From the NCBI RefSeq assembly GCF_000026045.1, contig NC_007426.1, positions 1,054,001 through 1,118,000 of the forward strand: a stretch of DNA of 64,000 bases. The letters run 5' to 3'. The number at the start of each line of letters is the position of its first letter. Position 1 is the stretch's first letter. Positions 1-9,700 of the stretch are shown in pieces. A program made the translations under genes and the position numbers. The DNA comes from Natronomonas pharaonis DSM 2160. Lineage in GTDB: Archaea > Halobacteriota > Halobacteria > Halobacteriales > Haloarculaceae. The notes beneath the pieces were generated by a model. The model did no database searches, was not told the DNA's origin, and saw only the letters and a list, made by a program, of their open reading frames with translations.

Positions 1-1029
1 TTCGTTTCGCGGGCGGACGTCGTCGACGACGCCCGTCTCGATGGCTCGCTGTGGCATACCGAACACCGCTGATGTTTCCTCGTCCTGTGCGACGACGCTG
101 CCGCCGGCGGCGCTGACGGATTCGACACCGTCGGCACCGTCTGCTCCCATCCCCGTCAGAATAGCTGCCGTTAGCGGGCCGTCGACCTGCTCGGCGGCCG
201 TCTGCAGCGTCACGTCGACGGCCGGTCGGACGTTGTTGACCGGCTCGTCTTCGGTGAGTGTCACCCGGAGCCGGCCGCCGCCGTAGCCTGACACTTCGAG
301 GTGGTAGCCACCCTGTGCGACGAGGGCCTCGCCGCCGCCGATACGCTCGCCGCCAGTCGCCTCGCTGACGCTGTATTCGCTGGCTCCGTCCAGCCGCTTT
401 GCGAACCGACCGGTAAACCCGTCCGGCATGTGCTGGACGACCAGTATTCGCAGGTCGGCATCCAGCGGCAGCTCGCTGAGCAGCTGTTCGACGACCGTCG
501 GTCCACCGGTCGACGAGCCGATAACGAGCGTCGGCTTGTCGACGTACTCCGACGCCGACCGGCTCGTAGTGGTCGATGTGGCCGTCGATGTCGTCCGTTC
601 CGCAGCAGCCTCAGTCGCCGAAACGTCGGCACCAGCGACGGAGCGAACTTTTTCGACAAGTTCATCCTGCTGTTGTTTAATGCCGACCGAGACTTCGCCG
701 CTGGGCTTTTTGAAGAAATCGACGGCACCTTCATCCATCGCCTCGAAGGTTAGCTCCGCACCGTCGTCGGCGTGTGCCGAAAGGACAAGCACCGGTGTCG
801 GACACTCGTCCATTATCCGGCCGGTCGCCTCGATGCCATCCATCCCCGGCATCTTCAGGTCCATCGTCACCACGTCCGGCTCGTGGGTTCGGACCGCTTC
901 GACACCGCTTTCGCCGTTGGAGGCTGTCGCGACGACAGTGATGCCGGCGTCGTCAAGCATATCGCTGATGACGGTCCGCATGAACTGCGAGTCATCGACG
1001 ACGACGGCTGCAATCCCGTTGTTGCTCAT
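1..1029 (-). CDS. cheB: Chemotaxis response regulator / protein-glutamate methylesterase CheB (3' end outside window)
   Basis: Reading the minus strand from the ATG at 1029 gives 343 codons with no stop, so the gene continues past the left edge. Residues 6-110 form a receiver domain with acidic D12/D13, a phosphoacceptor D57 in TMDLKMPGMDG and K107/K108. After a Ser/Thr/Ala-rich linker (about 130-165) comes the methylesterase domain with the triad S173 (GSSTGGP), H200 (VVQHMPDGF) and D297 (LTGMGADG). CheB demethylates and deamidates transducer glutamates and glutamines during adaptation in the cytoplasm. The length in view is nearly the full length of the family, so few residues are missing. 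A transducer gene lies divergently at 1385. The rest of a che cluster probably lies to the left, but it cannot be seen. Confidence 0.97.
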   Translation of the reverse strand, partial: MSNNGIAAVVVDDSQFMRTVISDMLDDAGITVVATASNGESGVEAVRTHEPDVVTMDLKMPGMDGIEATGRIMDECPTPVLVLSAHADDGAELTFEAMDEGAVDFFKKPSGEVSVGIKQQQDELVEKVRSVAGADVSATEAAAERTTSTATSTTTSRSASEYVDKPTLVIGSSTGGPTVVEQLLSELPLDADLRILVVQHMPDGFTGRFAKRLDGASEYSVSEATGGERIGGGEALVAQGGYHLEVSGYGGGRLRVTLTEDEPVNNVRPAVDVTLQTAAEQVDGPLTAAILTGMGADGADGVESVSAAGGSVVAQDEETSAVFGMPQRAIETGVVDDVRPRNE

Positions 1030-1384
1030 TGTTTCAGTGGCGCACTCCCCGGCCGACACAACGACTCATCACCGGCTGGCGGCCGACCGACCCGCCTGCC
1101 GTCTCCGCGGCAACGACGCGCTGACGCTACGCTCATATCAGAACGTTTCCTGCGACACATATCAATACTAGTCCGGACTCACTGCTCGTCATACAGCGAC
1201 GTACCCGAGAGAAAAACGCTCTTGTCGTCTTAAAAGACGTTTTAGCTGCTAAGGAGTCGTATAACGAAGGCGATGGGGGTATTCGGACAGCCACCGGTGT
1301 ATCCGTCGCTTCATGACATTCGACGGTGGTTTCGAGACGCAAAACGCACCGGGGCTACTTTTTATGACAGTACGAGCACCATCC
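1030..1384. other. Intergenic region between cheB and the transducer gene
   Basis: These 355 bp between divergent genes hold no convincing ORF. An AT-rich stretch at about 1215-1250 contains a hairpin with arms CGTCTT and AAGACG (1226-1239) followed by TTTT. A promoter-like element CTACTTTTTATG (about 1355-1366) lies some 25 nt before the transducer ATG at 1385, which favours that start and a leaderless mRNA. No clear TATA box lies 25 nt from cheB, so cheB may have a longer leader. Confidence 0.5.
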
Positions 1385-3811
1385 ATGAGCGTCCGGAGTG
1401 CGGCAGCCAGAATCGTCCCCGACAGAATACGGCAGAGCTATCTGCTCAAATTCGCCGTCGCTGTCGTCCTCGTGCTCGCAGTGACCCTCGGTGCTGGTAT
1501 CGTTATCCAGCAGGCTGTCGCTGACGACCTCGAAGACGACATCCACGACGAGATGGAGACGATAGCGATGCTCGAAGCCGACAAGATGGAGGCGTGGTTC
1601 GAAGAGCGTTCATCGTCGGCACGGGTACTCTCGGCAAACGACGACTTCGGAACAGAGGGTCCGGCCGGCAATGAAGCGCTTCTGACGGCGCTCGACCGGA
1701 CGCCAGCCGACGTCGAGTCGGTCCACGTTCTCGACCTCGACGCCGATGAGATAACCGATAGTACTGACCCCAACGCTGAAGGACAGGCTGTCTCCGAACG
1801 GATTCCGGAGTGGTGGGTCGAAGGGCAACATCCGACTGCGCTTGCGCCCTCCGAGGCAACGATGTCCGAAGATTACGAGGTCGGCGACACCGAGTACATC
1901 GCGTTCGTTAGCCCCCTCGGGGCGGACGAGGAAACTGGGCTCGGCTCTAATACTGTTCTCGCGCTCGAAGTCAACGCCGACGTGCGGGCCGAGACCTTCC
2001 AAGACCGAAACGAGGATATTCACATTCAGGCCACCGACTCCCGCGGGGTGGCCGAGTTCTACGTCGATGAAGACCGGATTTACGAACTCGAACCGGACGA
2101 TGAGCATCTGGAGCGGAGCCTCATCGGTATCACCAGAAGCTTCGAGGACGACGACACCGTCGTCGCCATGGCGGCTGTCGACGGGACTGACTGGGTGATC
2201 GTTGCCTCTGCGCCCCGGGCGGCTGTCTACGGACTCCACTCCAGTGTCATCACATATCTCTCCGTTCTCATCGGCATCTTCGCTGTCGGTCTCGTCGTCT
2301 TCAGCGTCGGGGTCGGCCGTGACATCACCGGCACGCTCCGGGACCTGACCGGCAAAGCAGAGCGGCTCGAAGCCGGTGACCTCGACGTCGACATCCGGAC
2401 CGGCCGGACCGACGAGTTCGGCGAGCTGTACGGCGCCTTCGATTCGATGCGTGGCTCGCTTCGGACCCGGCTCTCCGAGGTCGAAGACGCACAGGCCGAA
2501 GCCGAGGCCGCACAGCGGGAGGCGACACAGCTCAACGAGCATCTCGAAACGAAGGCCCGCGAGTACACAGAGACGATGGAGGCAGCCGCAGCGGGCGATT
2601 TGACCCGTGAGATGGACCCGGAAAGCGAAAGCGAGGCCATGCAAGAAATCGGCGAGACGTACAACGCGATGATGACCGACATCCGCGAAATCGTTCGACA
2701 GGTCCAGCGGTTCGCCGACGAACTGGAGGCGACTATCGAGGAAGTCGCCGTCGGCATCGAGGATGTCGAGGAGGCAAGCGAGGACGTAAGCGCGTCCGTC
2801 CAGTCGATTTCGGCCGGCACCGACGAACAGCTAACACGCGTTCGTAACGCATCCGACGAGCTTTCCGACCTGTCGGCGACGGTCGAGGAAATCGCCGCTT
2901 CCGCCGACAACGTCGCCGAAACCTCACAGCAGACCGCCGAACGCGGGGCCGACGGCAGAAAGCAGGCCGCGGAGGCGCTAGACGCCATCGAGGAAATCGA
3001 GACGACGATGGAAGAGGGAATCGAGCAGGTCGAATCGCTCGAAGCCCAGATAGCCGAAATCGACGACATCATCGAGGTTATCGACGACATCGCCCAAGAG
3101 ACGAACATCCTCGCGCTGAACGCCTCTATCGAAGCGGCCAACGCCGACGGCGACAGCGAGGGCTTCGCCGTCGTCGCCGACGAAGTGAAGTCGCTGGCCG
3201 AAAAGACCGCCGAATCCACCGCCGAAATCGCAGACCGCATCGAGTCCGTCGAGGAAACCACCGAGACCACCGTCGACCTGCTGTACGAGACTGGCGACCG
3301 CGTCGACAGCGGAACCGAGACCATCGAAGAGGCCGTTGCGTCGCTGGAAACAATCGTCGAACTCGTCGAGGAAGCCGACGAGGGGATGCAGTCGATTAAT
3401 CAGGCGACCGACGAACAGGCCCGCACGACCGAGGATGTCGTGACCGACATGGAGCGCGTCGAGGACATCTGTTCGGAGACGACGGACGACGCGACCGACG
3501 TCGCCTCGGCAGCCGAAGAGCAAACGGCAATTGTCTCGGAGGTAAGCGACGAACTCCGAGCCGTTTCCTCCGACGCTGCCGGACTCCGTTCGTTGGCCGA
3601 CGAGTTCGACACTGGCGTCGGGACGGCGGCGGTAGAAACGGCCGCCTCCACCACTGGGGACGATGCCGGACCGGACGACGATACCGAAGCCGACCCGGCG
3701 GTCGATGCCGGTGACGATGCTTCGGCCGCGGGCGATGCGGCTCCCGCCGCCGATGACGACTCGGCAGCCGCTGACGGCGGTTCCTCGCCCGACGCCGACG
3801 AGGAACGCTAA
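1385..3811 (+). CDS. Methyl-accepting chemotaxis (halobacterial) transducer protein
   Basis: About 808 residues from the ATG at 1385. In-frame ATGs exist at 1313 and 1364, but 1385 lies 25 nt after a TATA-like element and is followed by the basic segment that precedes the first membrane helix. Order: TM1 (about 18-42), an extracellular sensor region of about 240 residues (Cache-like in layout, family not proven), TM2 (about 287-309), HAMP region(s), then a long helical methyl-accepting domain whose hairpin tip carries ETNILALNASIEAANA near residue 570. The C-terminal 60 residues are an Asp/Ala-rich tail. It should pass a stimulus to CheA/CheW and be a substrate of the CheB encoded divergently. 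The ligand cannot be read from the sequence. Confidence 0.95.
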   Translation: MSVRSAAARIVPDRIRQSYLLKFAVAVVLVLAVTLGAGIVIQQAVADDLEDDIHDEMETIAMLEADKMEAWFEERSSSARVLSANDDFGTEGPAGNEALLTALDRTPADVESVHVLDLDADEITDSTDPNAEGQAVSERIPEWWVEGQHPTALAPSEATMSEDYEVGDTEYIAFVSPLGADEETGLGSNTVLALEVNADVRAETFQDRNEDIHIQATDSRGVAEFYVDEDRIYELEPDDEHLERSLIGITRSFEDDDTVVAMAAVDGTDWVIVASAPRAAVYGLHSSVITYLSVLIGIFAVGLVVFSVGVGRDITGTLRDLTGKAERLEAGDLDVDIRTGRTDEFGELYGAFDSMRGSLRTRLSEVEDAQAEAEAAQREATQLNEHLETKAREYTETMEAAAAGDLTREMDPESESEAMQEIGETYNAMMTDIREIVRQVQRFADELEATIEEVAVGIEDVEEASEDVSASVQSISAGTDEQLTRVRNASDELSDLSATVEEIAASADNVAETSQQTAERGADGRKQAAEALDAIEEIETTMEEGIEQVESLEAQIAEIDDIIEVIDDIAQETNILALNASIEAANADGDSEGFAVVADEVKSLAEKTAESTAEIADRIESVEETTETTVDLLYETGDRVDSGTETIEEAVASLETIVELVEEADEGMQSINQATDEQARTTEDVVTDMERVEDICSETTDDATDVASAAEEQTAIVSEVSDELRAVSSDAAGLRSLADEFDTGVGTAAVETAASTTGDDAGPDDDTEADPAVDAGDDASAAGDAAPAADDDSAAADGGSSPDADEER

Positions 3812-3876
3812 CGGCGGTCGGGCATCGACAGGCCCCGGTCGTAACTTATTGAACGCGTCGCGCCGAATCCGTTGGC

Positions 3877-5334
3877 ATGACCACGTTCGAAGCGGGCAAC
3901 ATCACGCTGCACAAGGTCCGCGAACACGTCTGGGAGATTCCCCCGGAGGACGGAATGCGGGTTCCTGCTCGCGTTTTTGCCAGCGAGCGGCTGCTGGAGG
4001 AGATTGCCGACGACAAGTCGCTCCAGCAGTTGAAGAACACGACCCACCTCCCCGGCATCGAAAAATACGCGATTTGTATGCCTGACGGCCATCAGGGCTA
4101 TGGCTTCCCGGTCGGCGGTGTCGCGGCAATCGACGCCGAAAACGGCTGTATCTCCCCGGGCGCGGTCGGCTACGACATCAACTGCGGCGTCCGGATGGTG
4201 AAGACGAACCTCACCTACGACGACGTCAGCGGCATGGAGGAAGAACTCGTCGAGGCGCTTTTCGATGCGGTCCCGACAGGGCTCGGCGGCGGCGGTATTG
4301 TCCAAGGCGACCGGGACACCGTCGACGCCGTCCTCGAACGGGGTGTCGACTGGGCTCGCGAGGAGGGCTACGCCGTCAAATCGGACCTCGAACACTGTGA
4401 GGACGAAGGCGTTCGCCCGGATGCCGACCCGTCGGCCGTCTCACAGAAGGCCAAGGACCGCGGCCGAAACCAACTCGGCTCGTTGGGCTCCGGTAACCAC
4501 TTCCTCGAGGTCCAGCGCGTCACCGATGTCTTCGACGCCGACATCGCCGATGCCTACGGCCTCGAAGCCGACCAGATTGTCATCCTCATCCACTGTGGCT
4601 CCCGTGGCCTCGGCCACCAGGTCTGCAACGACTACTTGCGCGACATCGAACAGGCCCACAGCGGGCTGCTCTCGAAGCTGCCTGACAAGGAGCTGGCGGC
4701 CGCCCCGGCCGGCTCACAGCTTGCTGAGGACTACTACGGCGCGATGTGTGCAGCCATCAACTTCGCGTGGGTCAACCGCCAGCTCATCACCCACCAGACT
4801 CGGACGGTCTTTGCCGATGTCTTCGGCGAGCCGTGGGAGGACCTCGGGATGGAGCTGCTCTACGATGTGGCCCACAACATCGCCAAAAAGGAGGTCCACG
4901 ACGTCGACGGCGAGGACAAGGAGCTGTACGTCCACCGGAAGGGGGCCACGCGGGCGTTCCCGGCCGGCCGTCCGGAAGTGCCGTCGGCGTATCGAGACGT
5001 CGGCCAGCCGGTCATCATCCCCGGCAGCATGGGTGCGGGGTCGTACGTGCTCTGCGGCGGCGAGCAGTCCCTCGACATTTCGTTCGGCTCGACCGCCCAC
5101 GGGGCCGGCCGGCTGATGAGCCGCACGCAGGCCAAAGACGAATTCTGGGGTGGCGACGTACAGGACGACCTCCGCGGCCAGGAGGTCTACGTCAAGGCCG
5201 AAAGCGGCGCGACAATCGCCGAGGAGGCCCCTGGCGTCTACAAGGACGTCGACGAGGTGGTCAGCGTTTCCGACGCGCTCGGCATCGGCGATAAGGTCGT
5301 CCGCGTCGCACCGGTCTGCAACATCAAAGGGTGA
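3877..5334 (+). CDS. rtcB: RtcB-family RNA-splicing ligase
   Basis: 485 residues, full length for RtcB. The enzyme joins RNA 2',3'-cyclic phosphate (or 3'-phosphate) ends to 5'-OH ends using GTP and Mn2+, and in archaea it seals tRNA exon halves. Visible signatures are D100 and C103 in YDINCGVRM (metal ligands), GSLGSGNHFLEVQ, IHCGSRGLGH, VAHNIAKKE, and H353 in HRKGATRAFPAG, the family's guanylylated histidine. No intein is present, unlike the Pyrococcus gene. A TATA-like TAACTTATTG at about 3843-3852 lies 25-30 nt before the ATG, which fits a leaderless mRNA. A perfect palindrome follows the gene at 5351-5372. Confidence 0.97.
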   Translation: MTTFEAGNITLHKVREHVWEIPPEDGMRVPARVFASERLLEEIADDKSLQQLKNTTHLPGIEKYAICMPDGHQGYGFPVGGVAAIDAENGCISPGAVGYDINCGVRMVKTNLTYDDVSGMEEELVEALFDAVPTGLGGGGIVQGDRDTVDAVLERGVDWAREEGYAVKSDLEHCEDEGVRPDADPSAVSQKAKDRGRNQLGSLGSGNHFLEVQRVTDVFDADIADAYGLEADQIVILIHCGSRGLGHQVCNDYLRDIEQAHSGLLSKLPDKELAAAPAGSQLAEDYYGAMCAAINFAWVNRQLITHQTRTVFADVFGEPWEDLGMELLYDVAHNIAKKEVHDVDGEDKELYVHRKGATRAFPAGRPEVPSAYRDVGQPVIIPGSMGAGSYVLCGGEQSLDISFGSTAHGAGRLMSRTQAKDEFWGGDVQDDLRGQEVYVKAESGATIAEEAPGVYKDVDEVVSVSDALGIGDKVVRVAPVCNIKG

Positions 5335-5350
5335 CCCCGGCCCCGCTCGC

Positions 5351-5372
5351 CCGTCAGACGACCGTCTGACGG
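5351..5372. promoter_or_regulatory. Perfect palindrome with 10-bp arms between rtcB and the HerA-like gene
   Basis: Arms CCGTCAGACG and CGTCTGACGG are separated by two bases. The element starts 16 bp after the rtcB stop codon and ends immediately before an ACTATG TATA-like sequence (about 5377-5382) that lies some 25 nt before the next ATG at 5407. It could be an operator for the downstream gene or an RNA hairpin ending rtcB. There is no T-run, which makes an intrinsic terminator less likely. Confidence 0.55.
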
Positions 5373-5406
5373 AGAACTATGTGGTGGCAGCGTCTGTCAC
5401 CCAACG

Positions 5407-7350
5407 ATGGGCGAGGAAACGATTACGGTCGGCGAGGTCAGCGCCGGCGACAGAGCGGGCGACGGCGTCGAACTACCAGTTGTCGACGTGCTGACCGGCC
5501 GGGCGTTCGTCACTGGCAAGAGCGGCAGCGGCAAGTCGAACTCGGCGAGCGTCATCTGCGAGAAGCTGTTGGACAGCGGCTACGGCATCCTCATCGTCGA
5601 TATCGACGGCGAGTACTACGGGCTCAAAGAGGAATACGAGATTCTCCACGTCGGGGCCGACGACGAGTGTGACCTCCGCGTTGGGGTCGAGCACGCCGAG
5701 AAAATAGCCGAGTTGGCCCTCGAACAGAACGTCCCCATTATCCTCGATGTCTCGTCGTTCCTCGATGAGTCCGAGGCCCGCGAGCTGCTTACCGAGGTGA
5801 CGAAACACCTCTTCGCCAAGGAAAAGAAGCTCAAGCAGCCGTTCTTGATGCTCGTCGAGGAGGTCCACGAGTACATCCCGGAGGGCGGCGGCGTCGACGA
5901 GTGCGGCCGGATGCTCATCAAGGTGAGCAAGCGGGGTCGAAAGCACGGCCTCGGGGTCGTCGGCATCAGCCAGCGGCCCGCGGACGTAAAAAAGGACTTC
6001 ATCACCCAGTGTGACTGGCTCGTCTGGCACCGGCTCACCTGGAACAACGACACGAAGGTCGTCGGTCGCATCCTCGGGTCCGACTACGCCGACGAAATCG
6101 AGGACATGGGCGACGGCGAATGCTTCCTGATGACCGACTGGGATGAGGATATCCGCCGCGTCCAGTTCGAGCGCAAGCGGACCTTCGATGCCGGCGCGAC
6201 CCCCGGTCTCGATGACTTCGAGCGACCGGAACTGAAAAGCGTCAGCGGCTCGCTCGTCGAGGAACTCGAAGAGATTACCGACGAGCAAAACCGGCGGGCC
6301 AACCGCATCGAAGAGCTCGAGCGGGAGCTCAAACAGAAGGAAGACCGGATTCAGGACCTCGAACGCCAGCTAGCCGACGCCCGCGACCTGAAACAGATGG
6401 CCGACCGCTTTTCGCGGGCGATGATGGAACAGGTAACGGGCCGGCCGCTGTCGGCCGCTCCCGGCCGTCAGAGCCAACTCGGCGAGGCGGCAGTCCGCCG
6501 TGACCCGCAGTTGGAGGCGGACCTCGACGCCGTCCGGAACGGCGACCGGGAGCCGACGGAAAGCCCGGTCCCGGACGCCGCCGCGGAGTGGGACGGCTCC
6601 GACCCCAATGTGAGCGAAGATTCCGAAGCGAATGCGGATGCCGATACCGACCCCCAGGACGGGCAGACAGGCGATAGCTCCGGCGGAACGATTATCGGAG
6701 CCGCCGAAGCAGCCGGTGCGTGGGATGAAGCAGCCGACGCGTCGCAAGGGAGCGACAACGGTGCCGATTCTGAAGCGGAGCCCCACCAAAACGGCACGGA
6801 ACCGCTGAACGACGATGCGGAACCGCTGAACGACGACACGGAGCCACTGAACAATGACCCGGAGCCGAACAGCGACGGCGGCTCAAAAACCCAGTCGTCC
6901 GACATGCGCGCCTCGGTACCTCCTTCGGACGACCCGCTCGTTGCCCGGCTCCGCCGCGAAATCGACGACCTCGACGACCGTACTCGGGAGATGCTTCGCC
7001 GATACCGCGACGCCGGGCCGCTGGAACCGACCGAGGCCCACCGGACCGCCGGCGGCTCCGGCGACCGCGGTCCGGCCTACGCCGCAAACCGAACCCTCCG
7101 CCAGCGCGGGCTGGTCGCCCATGTCGGCTGTGGCTACTACGATTATGCGTTGACAGCCCTCGTCGAATCGGAGTCGTCAGACCGGCTTTCGACGACGGGA
7201 CCGTCTGCGACGGCCGTTGCAAAACAGGTACAGAACGTCGAGGCGGCGTTTGTCGACGGCGTCTCCGTCGCCGACGACAGCGGCGACGCCGCTGAGACAG
7301 TCGACAAACCGGACGCGTCGGCGACAGCGTGGCCGACACAACAGCGATAA
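5407..7350 (+). CDS. HerA-like ATPase (DUF87) with long acidic linker and C-terminal domain
   Basis: 647 residues. The N-terminal 280 residues form a DUF87/HerA-FtsK-type P-loop ATPase: Walker A GKSGSGKSNS, ILIVDIDGEYYG, a Walker B-like region LMLVEEVHEYIP, and RGRKHGLGVVGISQRP. A coiled coil of about 70 residues follows (about 285-345), then an acidic low-complexity linker with 7-residue repeats of the type EPLNDDA (about residues 465-490). The C-terminal 110 residues form a folded domain, possibly winged-helix-like. HerA works with the nuclease NurA on double-strand ends, but no nurA is adjacent, so this may be a HerA paralogue with another partner. It follows rtcB in the same direction. 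Confidence 0.85.
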   Translation: MGEETITVGEVSAGDRAGDGVELPVVDVLTGRAFVTGKSGSGKSNSASVICEKLLDSGYGILIVDIDGEYYGLKEEYEILHVGADDECDLRVGVEHAEKIAELALEQNVPIILDVSSFLDESEARELLTEVTKHLFAKEKKLKQPFLMLVEEVHEYIPEGGGVDECGRMLIKVSKRGRKHGLGVVGISQRPADVKKDFITQCDWLVWHRLTWNNDTKVVGRILGSDYADEIEDMGDGECFLMTDWDEDIRRVQFERKRTFDAGATPGLDDFERPELKSVSGSLVEELEEITDEQNRRANRIEELERELKQKEDRIQDLERQLADARDLKQMADRFSRAMMEQVTGRPLSAAPGRQSQLGEAAVRRDPQLEADLDAVRNGDREPTESPVPDAAAEWDGSDPNVSEDSEANADADTDPQDGQTGDSSGGTIIGAAEAAGAWDEAADASQGSDNGADSEAEPHQNGTEPLNDDAEPLNDDTEPLNNDPEPNSDGGSKTQSSDMRASVPPSDDPLVARLRREIDDLDDRTREMLRRYRDAGPLEPTEAHRTAGGSGDRGPAYAANRTLRQRGLVAHVGCGYYDYALTALVESESSDRLSTTGPSATAVAKQVQNVEAAFVDGVSVADDSGDAAETVDKPDASATAWPTQQR

Positions 7351-7357
7351 CCGCCGG

Positions 7358-8005
7358 CTATTCTGCGATGGGTTCGACGAGGTCCCGCAACGCTGCCTTC
7401 GGGGCATCCGCCTTCGCGACGCCGGAGGCCAACAGCACTCCTTCGGCCCCGAGTTCTGCGGCAGCTTCGAGGTCGTCGCCGGTCGAGATGCCGGCCCCAC
7501 AGAGAACGTCCACGTCGCCGACCGCGTCGGCGGCCTCGACGGAGTCGGTGACGACTTCGGGGTCGGCCTGCGAAACCGGGGTTCCGGTGCCGATGAGCGC
7601 CGGCGGCTCGACAGCGACGGCGTCCGGCTCCAGCGCGGCCGCGGCGGCGATCTGTCGCGGATTGTTCGCACAGACGATACTCTCCAGTCCGACCCGCTCG
7701 GCGGCCCGGAGCCCGCCATCGATGTCAGCAAGGCGGAGGCGTTTTTCCGAGTGATTGAGCAGCGTTCCCTCGGCACCAGCCTCAGCCGCGGCCTCGGCGA
7801 GCGTCGAACCGGTATGGGAGCCGTGGTCAACGGCGTCGACGTGCTGGGCCCACGTCTCGACACCGGTTTCGGCGACGCGGCTGATGTCGGCGGCCTGTGG
7901 CGCGACGGCGATGCGAACGCCCGTCTCGTCTGCGACATCGGCGGCGGCCTCGGCGACGGCGACCGGGTCGCACGGATAGGCTTTCAGGTTGACTACGACG
8001 AACAT
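7358..8005 (-). CDS. tpiA: Triosephosphate isomerase, archaeal type
   Basis: 215 residues from the ATG at 8005, the usual length of the short archaeal enzyme. It interconverts dihydroxyacetone phosphate and glyceraldehyde 3-phosphate in the cytoplasm. K8 (VVNLKAY) and E133 ([11 protein letters not shown]) match the catalytic lysine and glutamate, and H85 in NHSEKR matches the catalytic histidine. LCGAGIST and LASGVAKA correspond to the C-terminal phosphate-binding loops. An upstream in-frame ATG at 8380 is rejected because the extra residues are not part of the fold and overlap the divergent lipoprotein gene. It ends 7 bp from the convergent HerA-like gene. Confidence 0.96.
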   Translation of the reverse strand: MFVVVNLKAYPCDPVAVAEAAADVADETGVRIAVAPQAADISRVAETGVETWAQHVDAVDHGSHTGSTLAEAAAEAGAEGTLLNHSEKRLRLADIDGGLRAAERVGLESIVCANNPRQIAAAAALEPDAVAVEPPALIGTGTPVSQADPEVVTDSVEAADAVGDVDVLCGAGISTGDDLEAAAELGAEGVLLASGVAKADAPKAALRDLVEPIAE

Positions 8006-8109
8006 ACCCGGACCCGGTTCGGCCACGGAAAAATAGCTGTCTATCGTCGCCGCGTCGAAAACGCTGGCACGGTAGCAAAGTTTTTGGTCGACAGCGCGCC
8101 AGTTGCGAT

Positions 8110-8436
8110 ATGGTTTCTCGCAGGGGGGTACTCGCGGCGCTCGCCGTCGGGGCGAGCAGTTCGCTGGCCGGCTGTCATACGGGGGCGCTGGTCGAGGTAC
8201 AGGACATGAGCTGCGTTCGCAGTCGGACGGAGCCGGACACCTGCAACGTCCTCGTCGCCAACCACTGGGTGAGCGGTGAGTTCCGGGTGGTCGTTCAATC
8301 GGAGTCGCCCGACGGGACGGTTCACGGGGCGATACAGGAAGAGATACATCTGCGTGCCGGCGAAAGCCGCGAGCTAACACTCGACGGCGACCTCGGAGAC
8401 GGGACGCTGTTCCGGGCCTCTGTCGAACGGGCGTGA
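8110..8436 (+). CDS. Small predicted Tat lipoprotein
   Basis: 108 residues. The N-terminus has twin arginines (SRRGVLAAL), a short hydrophobic stretch and a lipobox LAGC ending at about residue 22, so the mature protein should be a lipid-anchored secreted protein of about 87 residues. The rest is beta-rich and ends in a short charged tail. I do not recognise a family. It is followed within 56 bp by another Tat lipoprotein gene in the same direction, so the two may share a surface function. A T-rich element near 8080-8087 could be its promoter. Confidence 0.75.
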   Translation: MVSRRGVLAALAVGASSSLAGCHTGALVEVQDMSCVRSRTEPDTCNVLVANHWVSGEFRVVVQSESPDGTVHGAIQEEIHLRAGESRELTLDGDLGDGTLFRASVERA

Positions 8437-8491
8437 GCCGCTTCGGACCGCAGTCGTGGGGTTCTTACCCGTATCGCCCTTCCAGTTCGAC

Positions 8492-9661
8492 ATGGACCGG
8501 CGGGTAACCCGACGCGGCGTGCTTGCAGCGGCCGGTATCGCGCTGGCCGGCTGTACCGACAACGGTGACGACCAACCCGTTCGGACGCCGCTCCCCGACG
8601 AGGAGCGGGAGCCGCTCTCGAACACGTGGCGGTCGCTTGGGAGGGACGACGGGAACACGGGTGCTGTCGCCGGTATCGCCGGGCCCTACATCGAAGTCGC
8701 CGCGGAGTGGCAGTTCGATGTCGGCGGCGCCGTTATCGGTGGTCCCGTATTTGACGAGAATACGCTGTATGCCGGCACCGCGGACGGCGAGGTCTACGCA
8801 CTCGATACGCACGTCGGTGCCGAGCGCTGGTCGTTTTCGGCGGACGGTCCCGTCTCAACGACACCGGTGGTCGACGACGGGCTGGTCGCTGTCGGCTCCA
8901 GTGACGGCCACATCTACGGCATTGACGCCGACGACGGCACGGAGCTGTGGCGGTTCGACACCGCCGTCCGCGTCGACAGCAGCCCGGCCATTGACGACCG
9001 ATACGTCTACGCCGGGTCAGTGTCCAACGCCGCTTACGCCATCGACCGGACCAACGGTGAACTCCACTGGCGGTTCGACGCTGACGGGTCGGTGCTCGCA
9101 AGCCCTGCGGTCGGCGACGAAACCGTCTACGTCGCCTCGACCGACCACAACGTCTACGCCATCGACCCTGACTCCGGCGAGGCGGACTGGCAGTTCACCA
9201 CCGGTGGCGAAATCAGCGTCGCACCGACCCTCGTTGGCGACCGACTCTACGTGGGCTCTCGCGACAGCAGTGTGTACGCCATCGACACCGGCTCCGGCGA
9301 GGGTCGGTGGTCGTTTGGTCTCGAAGCCGCCGTCGCCAGCAGTCCGGCGGTCCTCGGGGACCGACTCTTTGTCGGCGCAGCCGACCACAATCTCTACGCG
9401 CTCGGCATCGGCGACGACAGCCCCGAGGGGCTGTGGCGGTCGCCGACGCCGGGGGCCGCCGTTGGCAACCCCGCTGTGACTGACGACCACGTTTTCTTCG
9501 GCGGAAGAGACGGAGCGGTTCGGGCACTGCGTACCGACGGTGGCGACCGGAGCTGGGAACACGACGTCGACGGCGGGATACAGGGCGGTCCGGCACTCAC
9601 AGACCGGTGGCTCTACGTCGGCACCGACGCCGGTACTGTCTACGCGTTCCGCGCCGGCTAG
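8492..9661 (+). CDS. PQQ-like beta-propeller repeat lipoprotein
   Basis: 389 residues from the ATG at 8492. The upstream in-frame GTG at 8456 would add 12 residues before the signal. The signal has twin arginines (TRRGVLAAAG) and the lipobox LAGC. The mature part holds about eight blades of roughly 40 residues with recurring WSF or WRF, DDRLYVGS and VYAID(T)GSG motifs, as in BamB/PQQ-enzyme-like propellers. No dehydrogenase active site is evident, so it is better viewed as an outer-surface scaffold or binding protein. In archaea it cannot be part of a BAM complex. It follows the small lipoprotein gene. Confidence 0.88.
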   Translation: MDRRVTRRGVLAAAGIALAGCTDNGDDQPVRTPLPDEEREPLSNTWRSLGRDDGNTGAVAGIAGPYIEVAAEWQFDVGGAVIGGPVFDENTLYAGTADGEVYALDTHVGAERWSFSADGPVSTTPVVDDGLVAVGSSDGHIYGIDADDGTELWRFDTAVRVDSSPAIDDRYVYAGSVSNAAYAIDRTNGELHWRFDADGSVLASPAVGDETVYVASTDHNVYAIDPDSGEADWQFTTGGEISVAPTLVGDRLYVGSRDSSVYAIDTGSGEGRWSFGLEAAVASSPAVLGDRLFVGAADHNLYALGIGDDSPEGLWRSPTPGAAVGNPAVTDDHVFFGGRDGAVRALRTDGGDRSWEHDVDGGIQGGPALTDRWLYVGTDAGTVYAFRAG

Positions 9662-9663
9662 CG

Positions 9664-9683
9664 CGTCGGTTATAAGACCGACG
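9664..9683 (+). promoter_or_regulatory. Promoter with TATA box inside a perfect inverted repeat
   Basis: Arms CGTCGG and CCGACG flank TTATAAGA. The central TATA motif lies about 27 nt before the ATG at 9701, the expected spacing for a leaderless haloarchaeal gene. A protein binding the palindrome would cover the TATA box, so this looks like a repressor-type operator. The element begins just after the stop codon of the beta-propeller gene. Confidence 0.55.
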
Positions 9684-9700
9684 GGGCCGTAGCGCCGGCC

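Noticed and set aside
1133-1342. 69-aa ORF on the minus strand in the cheB-transducer gap
   Set aside because: The composition is not haloarchaeal (few acidic residues), with no promoter and no motif.
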